A stretch of 64,000 bases of DNA from HKCCE3408 sp039183205 (lineage in GTDB: Bacteria > Pseudomonadota > Alphaproteobacteria > Rhodobacterales > Rhodobacteraceae): contig JBCDBR010000018.1 of NCBI GenBank assembly GCA_039183205.1, forward strand, positions 11,644 through 75,643, given 5' to 3'. Below, one piece after another: positions 8,916 to 16,634 of the stretch (the stretch's first letter is position 1; every line of letters starts with the position of its first letter). The position numbers and the translations under genes are program-made. Below the pieces are notes generated by a model. The model had not been told where the DNA came from, did not search any database, and saw only the letters and a program-made list of their open reading frames with translations.

Positions 8916-8948
8916 TTTTGTGACACTGACGTAACACTTTTATGACAG
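8916..8948 (-). promoter_or_regulatory. Pho box (PhoB operator) upstream of pstS
   Basis: On the minus strand the sequence CTGTCATAAAAGTGTTAC (8948 down to 8931) matches the PhoB consensus of two 11-bp units (CTGTCATA-A/T rich). A third unit, GTGTCACAAAA (8926-8916), follows in register, giving three 11-bp repeats. The site lies about 86 bp upstream of the pstS start and reads towards it. PhoB is encoded by the same operon, so this implies autoregulation. Confidence 0.88.
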
Positions 8949-9080
8949 CTGCGGCGCTGACGCGACGGAACATGCTAGTTAGCCGGAGGCGGGGAGAAGC
9001 AGCCTATCCCAAGGTCGAACCAGAGAAAAATTTTGGGCCGCATGGAAGCCCTGGGGCCGGCCGAGATCTATTGTCTGATT

Positions 9081-9365
9081 TTAGTCGGCTTGCGGCAATG
9101 ACAGCTCAAGCTCGGCAGCGATTTGCGCCGCCCAAGACCCAATGATGGGCACGAAATCGATCTGCGCAAGTGACCAGGCTAAGACCGACAACAAAAGACC
9201 ACCGCCGAGCACGGTTCCCAATCCGAACGCCAATCCGCGCGCGAACTGAAACGCCAATAGGCGCGGCATGGAATTTTGCACTTGGATAAACCGATGGTCG
9301 TTCAATCGCGCCACTTCCTTGCGAAGCGCGGCGATTTCTTCGCTGAGACTATCTTGATCCGTCAT
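9081..9365 (-). CDS. DUF5665 domain-containing membrane protein
   Basis: Small protein of 94 residues: an N-terminal charged, probably coiled-coil helix (SEEIAALRKEVARLNDHRF, about 7-26), then a Gly/Leu-rich membrane segment (FGLGTVLGGGLLLSVLAWSL, about 48-67) and a short amphipathic tail. The LNDHRFIQVQNS motif is what I recognise as DUF5665, common in Rhodobacteraceae; function unknown. Ribosome site GAGGAG is just before the ATG. It lies upstream of pstS in the same direction, but the 250-bp gap with the Pho box makes it a separate unit. Confidence 0.75.
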   Translation of the reverse strand: MTDQDSLSEEIAALRKEVARLNDHRFIQVQNSMPRLLAFQFARGLAFGLGTVLGGGLLLSVLAWSLAQIDFVPIIGSWAAQIAAELELSLPQAD

Positions 9366-9410
9366 CCGCTCCTCTTTGGGCCAATGCGGCCCTGAGCTTT
9401 GACTTGGGGA

Positions 9411-9656
9411 TCAGCGCCCCGCGGTCAAGGGACCGATTTGCGGCAGTCTGGGCCCGAACGTGTCTGTAAGCCAACGTGGCGCCTGCACTTCCACAGCATC
9501 GCCGTTATGGGCGATCGTGCGTGGTCCCGCAACAGGCGCCATCGCCATGACGGTTGCAAGAAATAGACCCAAAACAAGCATGTAGATCACAGCGCCGCCC
9601 GATGCTTGGCCGGACTCGTTACCTAAAAACTCTTTAAACCTGCGCATCCTTCCCAC
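9411..9656 (-). CDS. Small single-pass membrane protein, unknown
   Basis: Hypothetical protein of 81 residues with an Arg/Lys-rich N-terminus (MGRMRRFKEFLGNESGQASG), one membrane helix (GAVIYMLVLGLFLATVMAMAP, about 21-41) and a soluble tail that begins with a conserved-looking VAGPRTIAHNG. The positive-inside charge pattern puts the tail in the periplasm. The stretch before the helix loosely resembles the leader of Flp/Tad pseudopilins but lacks their processing site. Same strand as the DUF5665 gene, 45 bp upstream of it, so probably co-transcribed. No family recognised. Confidence 0.55.
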   Translation of the reverse strand: MGRMRRFKEFLGNESGQASGGAVIYMLVLGLFLATVMAMAPVAGPRTIAHNGDAVEVQAPRWLTDTFGPRLPQIGPLTAGR

Positions 9657-9750
9657 CTACACATACTCTCGGAACACACCTGTGGACCGGCGTCTGGTTT
9701 GATACTATGCGGCAATTGCGCGGCAAAAAATGGGCAAATGTGGCAAAAAT

Positions 9751-10206
9751 CTAGCGATATTGTTTCCAAAGCGCTTGATAGGCCACCGCGCATACTGCGT
9801 TTGCCAGGTTTAACGACCGGATATGCGGCGATCGCATCGGCATATGAAACACCCGGTTTGGAAAGCGCTTTAGCACTGTTGAAGGCAGGCCTTTGGTTTC
9901 ACGCCCGAAGATCAGAAAGGCGTCATCGGGATAGTCGGGCGCATAAAAGCTCTGTCCGCCATGGTTTTCGAAAAAGAACAGCTGATCCTGTCGCGGTTGG
10001 CGGTCGTCCAAAAACCACGCCCAATCGGGATATTCGGTCAGGTCCACGTGCCGCCAATAATCCAAGCCCGCCCGGCGCACGGATTTTTCGCTGAGATCAA
10101 AACCCAAAGGGTGGATCAAGATCAGCTCCATATCGAGCGCCACGCAGGTTCGCCCGATTGTGCCGGTATTGCCGGGGATTTCAGGTGAAACGAGAACAAT
10201 TTTCAT
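9751..10206 (-). CDS. trmL: tRNA (cytidine(34)-2'-O)-methyltransferase TrmL
   Basis: SPOUT-superfamily 2'-O-methyltransferase that modifies wobble position 34 of tRNA-Leu isoacceptors. Starting at MKIVLVSPEIPGNTG (ATG 10206; ATG 10218 also possible) it has 151 residues, normal for TrmL. The family signatures are visible: PEIPGNTGTIGRTC near the N-terminus, FGRETKGLP in the middle and the knot region with RSLNLANAVCAVAYQALWKQ at the end, which forms the trefoil SAM-binding knot. Longer ORF extension to 10266 lacks family similarity. Divergent from the beta-barrel gene next door. Confidence 0.93.
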   Translation of the reverse strand: MKIVLVSPEIPGNTGTIGRTCVALDMELILIHPLGFDLSEKSVRRAGLDYWRHVDLTEYPDWAWFLDDRQPRQDQLFFFENHGGQSFYAPDYPDDAFLIFGRETKGLPSTVLKRFPNRVFHMPMRSPHIRSLNLANAVCAVAYQALWKQYR

Positions 10207-10287
10207 TTTCCGCGTCATTGAGGTACACTCGCCGCAAATGCCCGAAGAGGCAAACACACGGCACACGAGCAGTAGCGATCAAAGCAG

Positions 10288-11070
10288 GTGTTTTGGCGTT
10301 TATTTCAGGCGCGTTGCAGCGCGAACACGGGTTGCGTCCGGCAGAATGCCTTGGGGGCTCTTTTCGCTGTGGCGTCTGGTGCGGTGACGTTGGGCGGCGT
10401 CGGCCAGCCCGGCGATGCTGCGCCTTGGGCCCGCGATCCGGCCGAAGTCTTTCTGTCCTATTCGGTCAGTGTCGACACGACGCGTGATGAGATATCCAGC
10501 GGCTCCCTCGACCCCGACATTTTCCAAAGCCTCTACAGCGAAGTTGGCCTCGGACGCCGCTTGACGCTCGGCGTTGATGTGGGCGGCGACGATGAGGACA
10601 CGTTGGGGGCCGCATTCGTGCGATATACGTTCACACGCAATGCCGCCATATGGCAGGTTGCAACGGATTTAGGCTTTGGGCTGCGGGAGGACGGGGGCGA
10701 GGAGGCTGAGCTTTTTCGCACTGGGTTTTCCGTTGGGCGCGGATTCACGCGCGGTACGTTGGATTGGTTGCCCTTTGTCGATCCACGCGGCGGATGGTTT
10801 TCGATCGATAGCTCTGCCTATATCGACCCAGATGGCGACCAATCGCTTTGGCAATCGGAGGCGACATTTGGCGTCAATTTCACAGATCGATATGCCGCGA
10901 TGATGCAGCTCAAAGTCGAGGAATACCCTGGAAGCGATTTCTCGGTTTTTATCAGCCCAAGTGTCTTGGCTACGGTTGGCGAGGCAACAACATTGCAGGC
11001 CGGTGGCCGATTTGGCGTGGAAGGGTCCGAAGATGTGGGCTTGCGCCTTGGCGTGTGGCGCGAGTTTTAG
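10288..11070 (+). CDS. Predicted outer-membrane beta-barrel protein
   Basis: 260-residue protein from a GTG start; the exact start is uncertain. The N-terminal ~45 residues hold a hydrophobic signal-like stretch (NALGALFAVASGAVTLGG). The rest alternates short beta-strands and turns (GLGRRLTLGVDVGGDD, AAFVRYTFTR, ATDLGFGLRED, SVGRGFT, WFSIDSSAYID, AATFGVNFTDRY-like) and ends in a C-terminal Phe (RLGVWREF), a hallmark of outer-membrane barrels. No named family recognised. Divergently transcribed from trmL, about 80 bp apart; followed 20 bp later by the FMN-barrel gene. Confidence 0.7.
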   Translation: MFWRLFQARCSANTGCVRQNALGALFAVASGAVTLGGVGQPGDAAPWARDPAEVFLSYSVSVDTTRDEISSGSLDPDIFQSLYSEVGLGRRLTLGVDVGGDDEDTLGAAFVRYTFTRNAAIWQVATDLGFGLREDGGEEAELFRTGFSVGRGFTRGTLDWLPFVDPRGGWFSIDSSAYIDPDGDQSLWQSEATFGVNFTDRYAAMMQLKVEEYPGSDFSVFISPSVLATVGEATTLQAGGRFGVEGSEDVGLRLGVWREF

Positions 11071-11090
11071 CGTCATGCTAGGGCAGGCGG

Positions 11091-11570
11091 ATGCCTGAGC
11101 CGAACCCATTCCGAAACGTCGACGATGCGGCGCGCGCGCAAGCCCGCTCGTTGATCGCCGCCGCGCGGTTTGGCGCCTTGGCCGTGATGGACGCATCCTC
11201 AGGCTTTCCGGTGGTCAGCCGCATCGGAATGGTGCCCGGTTTGGATGGCGCACCGCTGACGCTGATATCGGACCTATCACCCCATACGGCAGCTTTGCGC
11301 GCCGATCCGCGCTGTTCGATCTTGATCGGAGAGCCGGGCGCGAAAGGCGATCCGCTGACCCATCCGCGCCTGACAATTCTTGCCGAGGCCGACGAGGCCG
11401 ACAAGGTTGCGTTGAAACCACACTACCTTTCGGCCTATCCCAAGGCGCAGCTTTACTACGATTTTGGAGATTTCCGCCTGTTTCGACTCACCCCGGTTCG
11501 AGGGCTACTAAATGGCGGCTTTGGCAAGGCATACAAACTGACGGCCGAAGATCTTCGGCCGTCAGTTTGA
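11091..11570 (+). CDS. HugZ/pyridoxamine-phosphate-oxidase-like FMN-binding split-barrel protein
   Basis: 159 residues with the pattern of the pyridoxamine 5'-phosphate oxidase-like split barrel, HugZ branch: RSLIAAARFGALAVMDASSGFPVVSRIGM, then TLISDLSPHTAALRADPRCSILIGEPG and LTHPRLTILAEA, and a terminal HYLSAYPKAQLYYDFGDFRLFRLTPVRG segment (all split by short linkers). Proteins of this group bind FMN or haem; HugZ opens haem. The substrate here is not known. The last twelve codons and the stop lie inside a perfect palindrome that doubles as a terminator. Confidence 0.8.
   Translation: MPEPNPFRNVDDAARAQARSLIAAARFGALAVMDASSGFPVVSRIGMVPGLDGAPLTLISDLSPHTAALRADPRCSILIGEPGAKGDPLTHPRLTILAEADEADKVALKPHYLSAYPKAQLYYDFGDFRLFRLTPVRGLLNGGFGKAYKLTAEDLRPSV
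11534..11569. terminator. 36-bp perfect palindrome, bidirectional terminator between convergent genes
   Basis: Left arm CAAACTGACGGCCGAAGA (11534-11551) is followed directly by its exact reverse complement (11552-11569). It encodes the C-terminus of the FMN-barrel protein and contains most of its TGA stop, and it ends 5 bp before the stop of the convergent beta-helix gene. Both strands end the stem with CAGTTTG, a short T-run, so it can fold equally in either transcript. Termination is inferred. Confidence 0.75.
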
Positions 11571-11574
11571 GCAT

Positions 11575-13872
11575 TCACGAAATTGCGTTCGAGCTTGCCG
11601 TGGCAGTGACGGTCCCCTTTACGGGTTCAGGCCAGTTAAGCCGGAACGCCGTGCTGTCGCTACCTTGCTGAACGGTCGCGTAAGGCATCGTAAAGACGGT
11701 CGCGTTGGCACTATTGGTGACCGGCCCATGCGGCACTGTTGCAATCACGGTATTGGCCAGCCCGCCAAACGGCAGGCGCCCGACCAAATCGGTTTCCCAA
11801 ACCTGTTCCTCGGCCGGTGCGTTGACCTGAACGGTCACCGGATCGCCAGATGATTGCGTGATGCCGTGGAACGTATTTCCAACCATCAAAAGCCCGCGCG
11901 TACGGGCAATATCCAAAGGAAACAGCGTCTCATCCACCATCTCAACACGATCAAGCGCTTGACCGGATGTCTGCTTGAACAAATTGTCCGAGATCGTGAC
12001 CCCGTTGAGGTAATGGTCCGGACCGTAGGGTTTGATGGTGATGAACCGGAACCACGGCGCAGAGCCGGAGGAATAGAAGATGTTCCCGGTGATCGTCATG
12101 CCGTGAAAGCTGAATTCTCCGTTCTGTTCCGGCGCGCCGTCGTGTTCGTTGCCCCATTCAACACAGCAATTGTCGATGTAGTTGCCCGAGATGGTGGTTT
12201 TTCCGCTCGTCTGCGTAAAGACATAGCCGGCCGAGCGAAGACCATCGGTTTCGCTGTCGCCTTGAAAGCAATGATTGCCCGCGATGATATTGCCGGTTCC
12301 GCCAATGATCCCAAAGTGGCGGAACCGGACCGCGCGATTGTCGCGAATTTTGGCGTCTCCGGCATTGATGTTAAACGCGATGGAAACCCGGTCTTGCACC
12401 CGCAGGGCCTGCTCGTTCGACAGGAACTGGCATCCGTCCAATTCGAGGCCTTGGCAGCCGGTACCGGCCGACGTCAAACCACGATCCTTTGGTCCTGTGA
12501 AAAAGCAATCCTCGATCTGAAAGATCAGGCCGTCCGCTGGCATCATTATGCACGAACAATGACCCGAAGCGAGGAATTCAATTCCCTCCAAGCGGAAACG
12601 CTGAAGGTTTTGCCAGCCTAGAAAGTCCATCAAATAGCGGAACCGGGTAAACGTGTAGCTCTGGCTTGTTGGCGCGCCCCAAAGCGGTGCCGACAGTGTC
12701 ACCGTACCTGAAGCCTCATTTTTGGCGCGTACATAGACCTCTCGACCGACGCCTGTGGCGCCCGTCAGCAAGCTGCCGACTTCGATCTGCGCAACGTTCG
12801 AAATGCCCGATAGCGTTGTGGGCTGACCGGCGGCAAAGGTCGCCGTTGACGTCACAACATGGTCGTCCCAACCGGTCCCCGCTTGGGCCGTCAACTGACC
12901 GTTACGGATTACACGACGGTTGGAGTATGTGGTTTTATTGGCCACGATTGCCTGAATATCGAGCGGCTCCGACAGCAAAATGCGCCGTCCCCGGAGGTCG
13001 AACGCCTCGTGCTCGGACTGATTAAAGAGCGACTGGATCCCCTTTTTGAGCCCGGCCACCTCATCGCCCATCGCGTCCGCATAGCTGTCGAGCTCAAAGT
13101 TCTGTGTCAGCGATAGGCGCGTTGCATCTGTCATGACCAAACGGCCTTCGAACCGCACCGGCGACGACATCGTCAAATTCGACCCAATGAGATAGTCGCC
13201 TTCAGGCACCATCACGACGCGGCCCATGGCGGCCGCGTCCGCTGCGACAAACGCATCATGATCGTCGGTTATACCGTCGCCTTCCGCCCCATAATCCCGG
13301 ACATCGACCCAATCCATGAGTTTTCGGTGGAATACAGACGTGATGTCTTCGACGCTGACGGATTCGATCCGCACCGTTCCGCCATTTGGGCCGGTTAAGT
13401 CCAGTCCGACATAGCCGTAGACCGCCTCTGACCCCCATGGCATATCGACGCCGGTGCGGCTTCCCGTGCCGATAATTGCGCTGACGGTGACGACGTCGTT
13501 GTATGTATCGATCATCGTTTCAGGGCCAGTCTGAACGACGGATGCGAGGTTTTGATTGCTCGCGTCGCCGGCCCAAGCAGCGATCCGAACGGTCGGTAGG
13601 GAACCTGCCAGACACTTCACGCGCGCGGAGACGCGGAGGTAAAGACCAGCCCGAACCGGCGTTTGCCCCATATATCTCAGGCGCGTTGTGCTTTCGATCT
13701 TATTGATCTCCAGACAGGTGCCAAAATCCTGGTCGGCAAATGCAAGCGCGGCGTTGCCGGCGCTGGCGTAGGTATCCGAGCCTGGCGTGCCGTCGGCACG
13801 GCTCCAAACCGAGAGGCCATCGGCAAAAGCTGGCGGCATCAGCAAAAGCCCGTCCGTGATCACTTGGTTCAT
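11575..13872 (-). CDS. Right-handed parallel beta-helix (pectate-lyase/GH28-like) protein
   Basis: 765-residue protein. Residues about 1-185 form a beta-sandwich-like N-terminal region (ASAGNAALAFADQDFG ... VRIESVSVED). Then comes the classic pectate-lyase-superfamily opening WVDVRDYGAEGDGITDDHDAF (around 190-210), followed by many beta-helix coils with GxxIxGNxxxx repeats (IGGTGNIIAGNHCFQGD, KTTISGNYIDNCC, MTITGNIFYSSG, VTISDNLFKQTSG, LMVGNTFHG). A short beta-rich C-terminus follows. No Sec signal peptide is visible, which fits type I secretion or phage-tail-like or surface-associated roles better than Sec export. Members of this group cleave or bind polysaccharides; activity here is unproven. 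A CtrA-type site lies about 164 bp upstream. Confidence 0.8.
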   Translation of the reverse strand: MNQVITDGLLLMPPAFADGLSVWSRADGTPGSDTYASAGNAALAFADQDFGTCLEINKIESTTRLRYMGQTPVRAGLYLRVSARVKCLAGSLPTVRIAAWAGDASNQNLASVVQTGPETMIDTYNDVVTVSAIIGTGSRTGVDMPWGSEAVYGYVGLDLTGPNGGTVRIESVSVEDITSVFHRKLMDWVDVRDYGAEGDGITDDHDAFVAADAAAMGRVVMVPEGDYLIGSNLTMSSPVRFEGRLVMTDATRLSLTQNFELDSYADAMGDEVAGLKKGIQSLFNQSEHEAFDLRGRRILLSEPLDIQAIVANKTTYSNRRVIRNGQLTAQAGTGWDDHVVTSTATFAAGQPTTLSGISNVAQIEVGSLLTGATGVGREVYVRAKNEASGTVTLSAPLWGAPTSQSYTFTRFRYLMDFLGWQNLQRFRLEGIEFLASGHCSCIMMPADGLIFQIEDCFFTGPKDRGLTSAGTGCQGLELDGCQFLSNEQALRVQDRVSIAFNINAGDAKIRDNRAVRFRHFGIIGGTGNIIAGNHCFQGDSETDGLRSAGYVFTQTSGKTTISGNYIDNCCVEWGNEHDGAPEQNGEFSFHGMTITGNIFYSSGSAPWFRFITIKPYGPDHYLNGVTISDNLFKQTSGQALDRVEMVDETLFPLDIARTRGLLMVGNTFHGITQSSGDPVTVQVNAPAEEQVWETDLVGRLPFGGLANTVIATVPHGPVTNSANATVFTMPYATVQQGSDSTAFRLNWPEPVKGTVTATASSNAIS

Positions 13873-14035
13873 GTCGTCACCCTTTCCGCGCCGTCGCGGC
13901 GCCTGAGCTTGCTCTGACCGCGGAATTTACCGGCTGGCCAGAGACAGCCCCGGAAAGGCGGTCTCAACTGTATTCGATAAGAGATTTTCCTGACCCATTA
14001 CGGATCAGAGACGCAAGCGTGATACTGAGATAACC

Positions 14036-14050
14036 TTAATGCAGGTTTAA
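14036..14050. promoter_or_regulatory. CtrA-type site TTAA-N7-TTAA
   Basis: TTAATGCAGGTTTAA, followed by C, fits the alphaproteobacterial CtrA recognition pattern TTAA-N7-TTAAC exactly. It lies in the gap between the DUF4864 gene and the beta-helix gene, upstream of the latter. The match is seen; regulation is inferred. Confidence 0.45.
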
Positions 14051-14056
14051 CCTTGT

Positions 14057-14473
14057 CTATGCTCCGACATCTGGCGCGCGCAACACTTGCACACCGTTGA
14101 TCTGCCAACCCGCCTCGGTTTCGATCATCGCGTAGCCCAAATAGTGCGCCGTGCCGGCCTGATCAATGACCTCAACAAGCTGGACGATTACCCCGCCCAA
14201 TGTTTGCAGATCGATGAAATCGACTTCGCCGGGATCCCACACCATGGGATACCCACTTTGCACCATTCGCCCGAAATTCTCGGAGTTTTGAAAAAGCCGG
14301 CGAATGTTGGGGCTCGCGAAGCTAAACGCGCGATCGATGTCGCGCGCGACAAAGGCGTCAAATTGGTTCTGAATGGTTGTTTCAATTGCAGGGTTTGGCG
14401 GCAGTTGCTCCTGCGCGCTGGCCGAAAAGCCTGCAAAAACAAAGGTGAGACCTAGAATGAGTGCGCGCAACAT
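14057..14473 (-). CDS. DUF4864 domain-containing secreted protein
   Basis: From the ATG at 14473 the protein has 138 residues: signal peptide MLRALILGLTFVFAGFSASAQ, then an NTF2-like DUF4864 domain (TTIQNQFDAFVARDIDRAFSFASPNIRRLF ... GYPMVWDPGEVDFIDLQ ... VIDQAGTAHYLGYAMIE, in parts). The domain fold is a small alpha+beta cone; function unknown, periplasmic. An upstream in-frame ATG at 14521 adds a stretch that would spoil the signal peptide, so 14473 is preferred. It follows lysK on the same strand with about 65 bp between. Confidence 0.85.
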   Translation of the reverse strand: MLRALILGLTFVFAGFSASAQEQLPPNPAIETTIQNQFDAFVARDIDRAFSFASPNIRRLFQNSENFGRMVQSGYPMVWDPGEVDFIDLQTLGGVIVQLVEVIDQAGTAHYLGYAMIETEAGWQINGVQVLRAPDVGA

Positions 14474-14539
14474 GATGTGTCTCCGGTATCCTATCCTAAA
14501 GGATACGTGCCCGGCGCCCATTTGGTTTTCGACAAAGTG

Positions 14540-16120
14540 CTAGCTGGCCAATTGACCTGACGCCCCCGCTTCGAGCAGGTCGGCGCTTTCGGCAATTCCA
14601 TAAAGGGCAACGAAACCGCCGAACCGCGGCCCTTGCGATGCGCCAAGCAGAACCTCGTAGAGTGCCTTGAACCAGTTGCGCAAGGGTTCAAATCCATGCG
14701 CTTTGCCTGCGGCAAAAACGATACTCTGCAACGCTTCATCCTCAAGTGGGCCGGTATAGCTGCGAAGCTGTCCGGCAAGGTCCCGCATGGCCGTAGCCTC
14801 AGCTTCATTGGGCGCGCGGAACTGCTTGGTGGGTTTGACGAAATCGTTGAAATACCGAACTGCAAAACCCGCTGCTGCATCAAGGTCGGGATGCGTATCG
14901 GGCGCGGCGTCTGGCGCGTAGCGGCGGATAAACCCCCAGAGCGTTTCTTTGTCCTGAGCGCTTGCGACACTGGCTAGGTTCAAGAGCATCGCGAAACTAA
15001 CCACCATGTTCGAGCTTGGAACGTTGTGCCCATGGATGTGAAACACCGGATTGGCCAATCGTTGCGTCGCGTCTTGATCGGCATAGGCGCGCAGTTGCTG
15101 ATGATATTCATCGACCGCTTTCGGGATCACATCGAAATAGAGCCTCTTGGCGGTCTTAGGCTTGCCGTACATGAAGTAGGCCAAGCTCTCCGACGACGCA
15201 TAGCTCAGCCATTCGTCAATAGAGATGCCATTGCCCGACGATTTTGAAATCTTTTGACCTTGCTCATCCAAAAAGAGCTCAAAAGTAAAATTTTCCGGCG
15301 CGGGTACGCCAAGGATCTCGCATATGCGACCGTAGATCGCGGCATTGGTGGAATGGTCTTTTCCGAACATCTCAAAATCGACGCCCAAAGCCGCCCAACG
15401 GGCACCGAAATCCGGCTTCCATTGCAGCTTTACCTGCCCACCCGTCACTGGAACGGTCCATTCGCGCCCATCCTCGTCGTCGAAGGTAAGGGTATAATCG
15501 GCTGCGTTGACCGACTTCATGGGCACATAAAGCACGCGCCCGGTTTCTGGGTGTATTGGCAAGAAGATCGAATAGGTCTGCTGCCGCTCCTCGCGTAAGG
15601 ACTTTAGCATGACCTCCATAAGCGCATCGTAGCGTTCCACGGCACGGCACAAGATCGTATCGAATTGCCCGGTTTTGTAAAACTCGGTCGCAGAAATGAA
15701 ATCGTATTCAAACCCAAAGGTGTCCAAAAACCGCCGGAGCATGGCGTTATTGTGATGGCCAAAACTCTCGTATTCACCGAACGGATCGGGAACCGAAGTG
15801 AGCGGCTTCTGCAAATAATCTGCGAGCATCTCTTGGTTTGGGACGTTGCCCGGGACCTTGCGCATACCGTCCATGTCGTCGGAAAAACAGATCAGGCGGG
15901 TTGGGATATCGCTGATGAGGTGAAAGGCGCGGCGCACCATCGTCGTCCGTAAAACCTCGCCGAAGGTGCCGATATGGGGCAAACCTGACGGGCCGTAACC
16001 AGTTTCAAACAGCACATAGCCTTTTTCGGGCGCCGCATGTTCGTACCGTTTGAGCACGCGGCGCGCCGCTTCGAAAGGCCAAGCCTTGGAAGTCATCGCC
16101 GCATCGCGCAAATCAGTCAT
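14540..16120 (-). CDS. lysK: Lysyl-tRNA synthetase, class I
   Basis: Class I LysRS, the archaeal-type enzyme found in many alphaproteobacteria in place of the class II LysS. Preferred start is MTDLRDAAMTSK (16120), giving 526 residues; an in-frame ATG six codons upstream exists. The class I HIGH-type motif reads GPSGLPHIGTFGE and the KMSKS-type motif reads QKISKSSGNGIS about 240 residues later. Between them lies the zinc/stem-contact insert. The C-terminal ~170 residues form the helical anticodon-binding cage. It charges tRNA-Lys in the cytosol. Confidence 0.95.
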   Translation of the reverse strand: MTDLRDAAMTSKAWPFEAARRVLKRYEHAAPEKGYVLFETGYGPSGLPHIGTFGEVLRTTMVRRAFHLISDIPTRLICFSDDMDGMRKVPGNVPNQEMLADYLQKPLTSVPDPFGEYESFGHHNNAMLRRFLDTFGFEYDFISATEFYKTGQFDTILCRAVERYDALMEVMLKSLREERQQTYSIFLPIHPETGRVLYVPMKSVNAADYTLTFDDEDGREWTVPVTGGQVKLQWKPDFGARWAALGVDFEMFGKDHSTNAAIYGRICEILGVPAPENFTFELFLDEQGQKISKSSGNGISIDEWLSYASSESLAYFMYGKPKTAKRLYFDVIPKAVDEYHQQLRAYADQDATQRLANPVFHIHGHNVPSSNMVVSFAMLLNLASVASAQDKETLWGFIRRYAPDAAPDTHPDLDAAAGFAVRYFNDFVKPTKQFRAPNEAEATAMRDLAGQLRSYTGPLEDEALQSIVFAAGKAHGFEPLRNWFKALYEVLLGASQGPRFGGFVALYGIAESADLLEAGASGQLAS

Positions 16121-16214
16121 CGCATTGTCCTCAAGCATTCGCGCAGCCCCTATTGTCCCGCTGGCCCGACGTCAATAAATTCCGCTAAAGGCGCAGGCCA
16201 AAGGAAACCGCGAC

Positions 16215-16634
16215 ATGTCCGAAGACACACTTCTTTCACCCCAAGACGCTCTGGTCGCCCTCATGGTGGCAGTGTCGGTGTCGGACATGACGATCCGCAC
16301 GGCCGAATTGCTGACAATCGAACGCGTCGTCAACCACTTACCGGTTTTTGCAGGCTATGACACTGATCGCATTCAACGCGTTTCGAAATCTGTGTTCGAC
16401 ATCTTCGAAGAAGAGGATGGTCTAGATGCGCTGTTTGGCTTGGTGCGCGACGCGCTGCCAGATCGGTTGTACGAAACAGCCTATGCTCTGGCCTGTGACG
16501 TCGCGGCCGCGGATGGCCGTACTGCACAGACCGAATTGCAATTCCTCCAAGAGATACGCGACGAATTCGAAATCGACCGGCTACATGCTGCCGCGATTGA
16601 GCGTGGATCCCGCGCGCGCCATATCGTGCTTTAG
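16215..16634 (+). CDS. TerB-family protein (tellurite-resistance-like)
   Basis: 139-residue all-helical TerB-like domain protein. Typical signatures are LSPQDALVALMVAVSVSDMTIRTAE near the N-terminus (with the metal-coordinating Asp after VSVSD) and AYALACDVAAADGRTAQTELQFLQEI (the second DG/E cluster), split at the turn. Family members bind divalent metal and act in stress or membrane-associated complexes; a specific tellurite role is not implied by a lone terB gene. Ribosome site AAGGAA precedes the ATG. It ends convergently, overlapping the dacB stop by 4 bp. Confidence 0.87.
   Translation: MSEDTLLSPQDALVALMVAVSVSDMTIRTAELLTIERVVNHLPVFAGYDTDRIQRVSKSVFDIFEEEDGLDALFGLVRDALPDRLYETAYALACDVAAADGRTAQTELQFLQEIRDEFEIDRLHAAAIERGSRARHIVL

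Noticed and set aside
11854..12621. 255-codon plus-strand frame
   Set aside because: Antisense to the beta-helix gene, no recognisable domain; the beta-helix reading has clear repeats.
14687..14710. GGTTCAAATCC-like string resembling a tRNA T-arm
   Set aside because: Inside lysK, no acceptor or anticodon stem around it.
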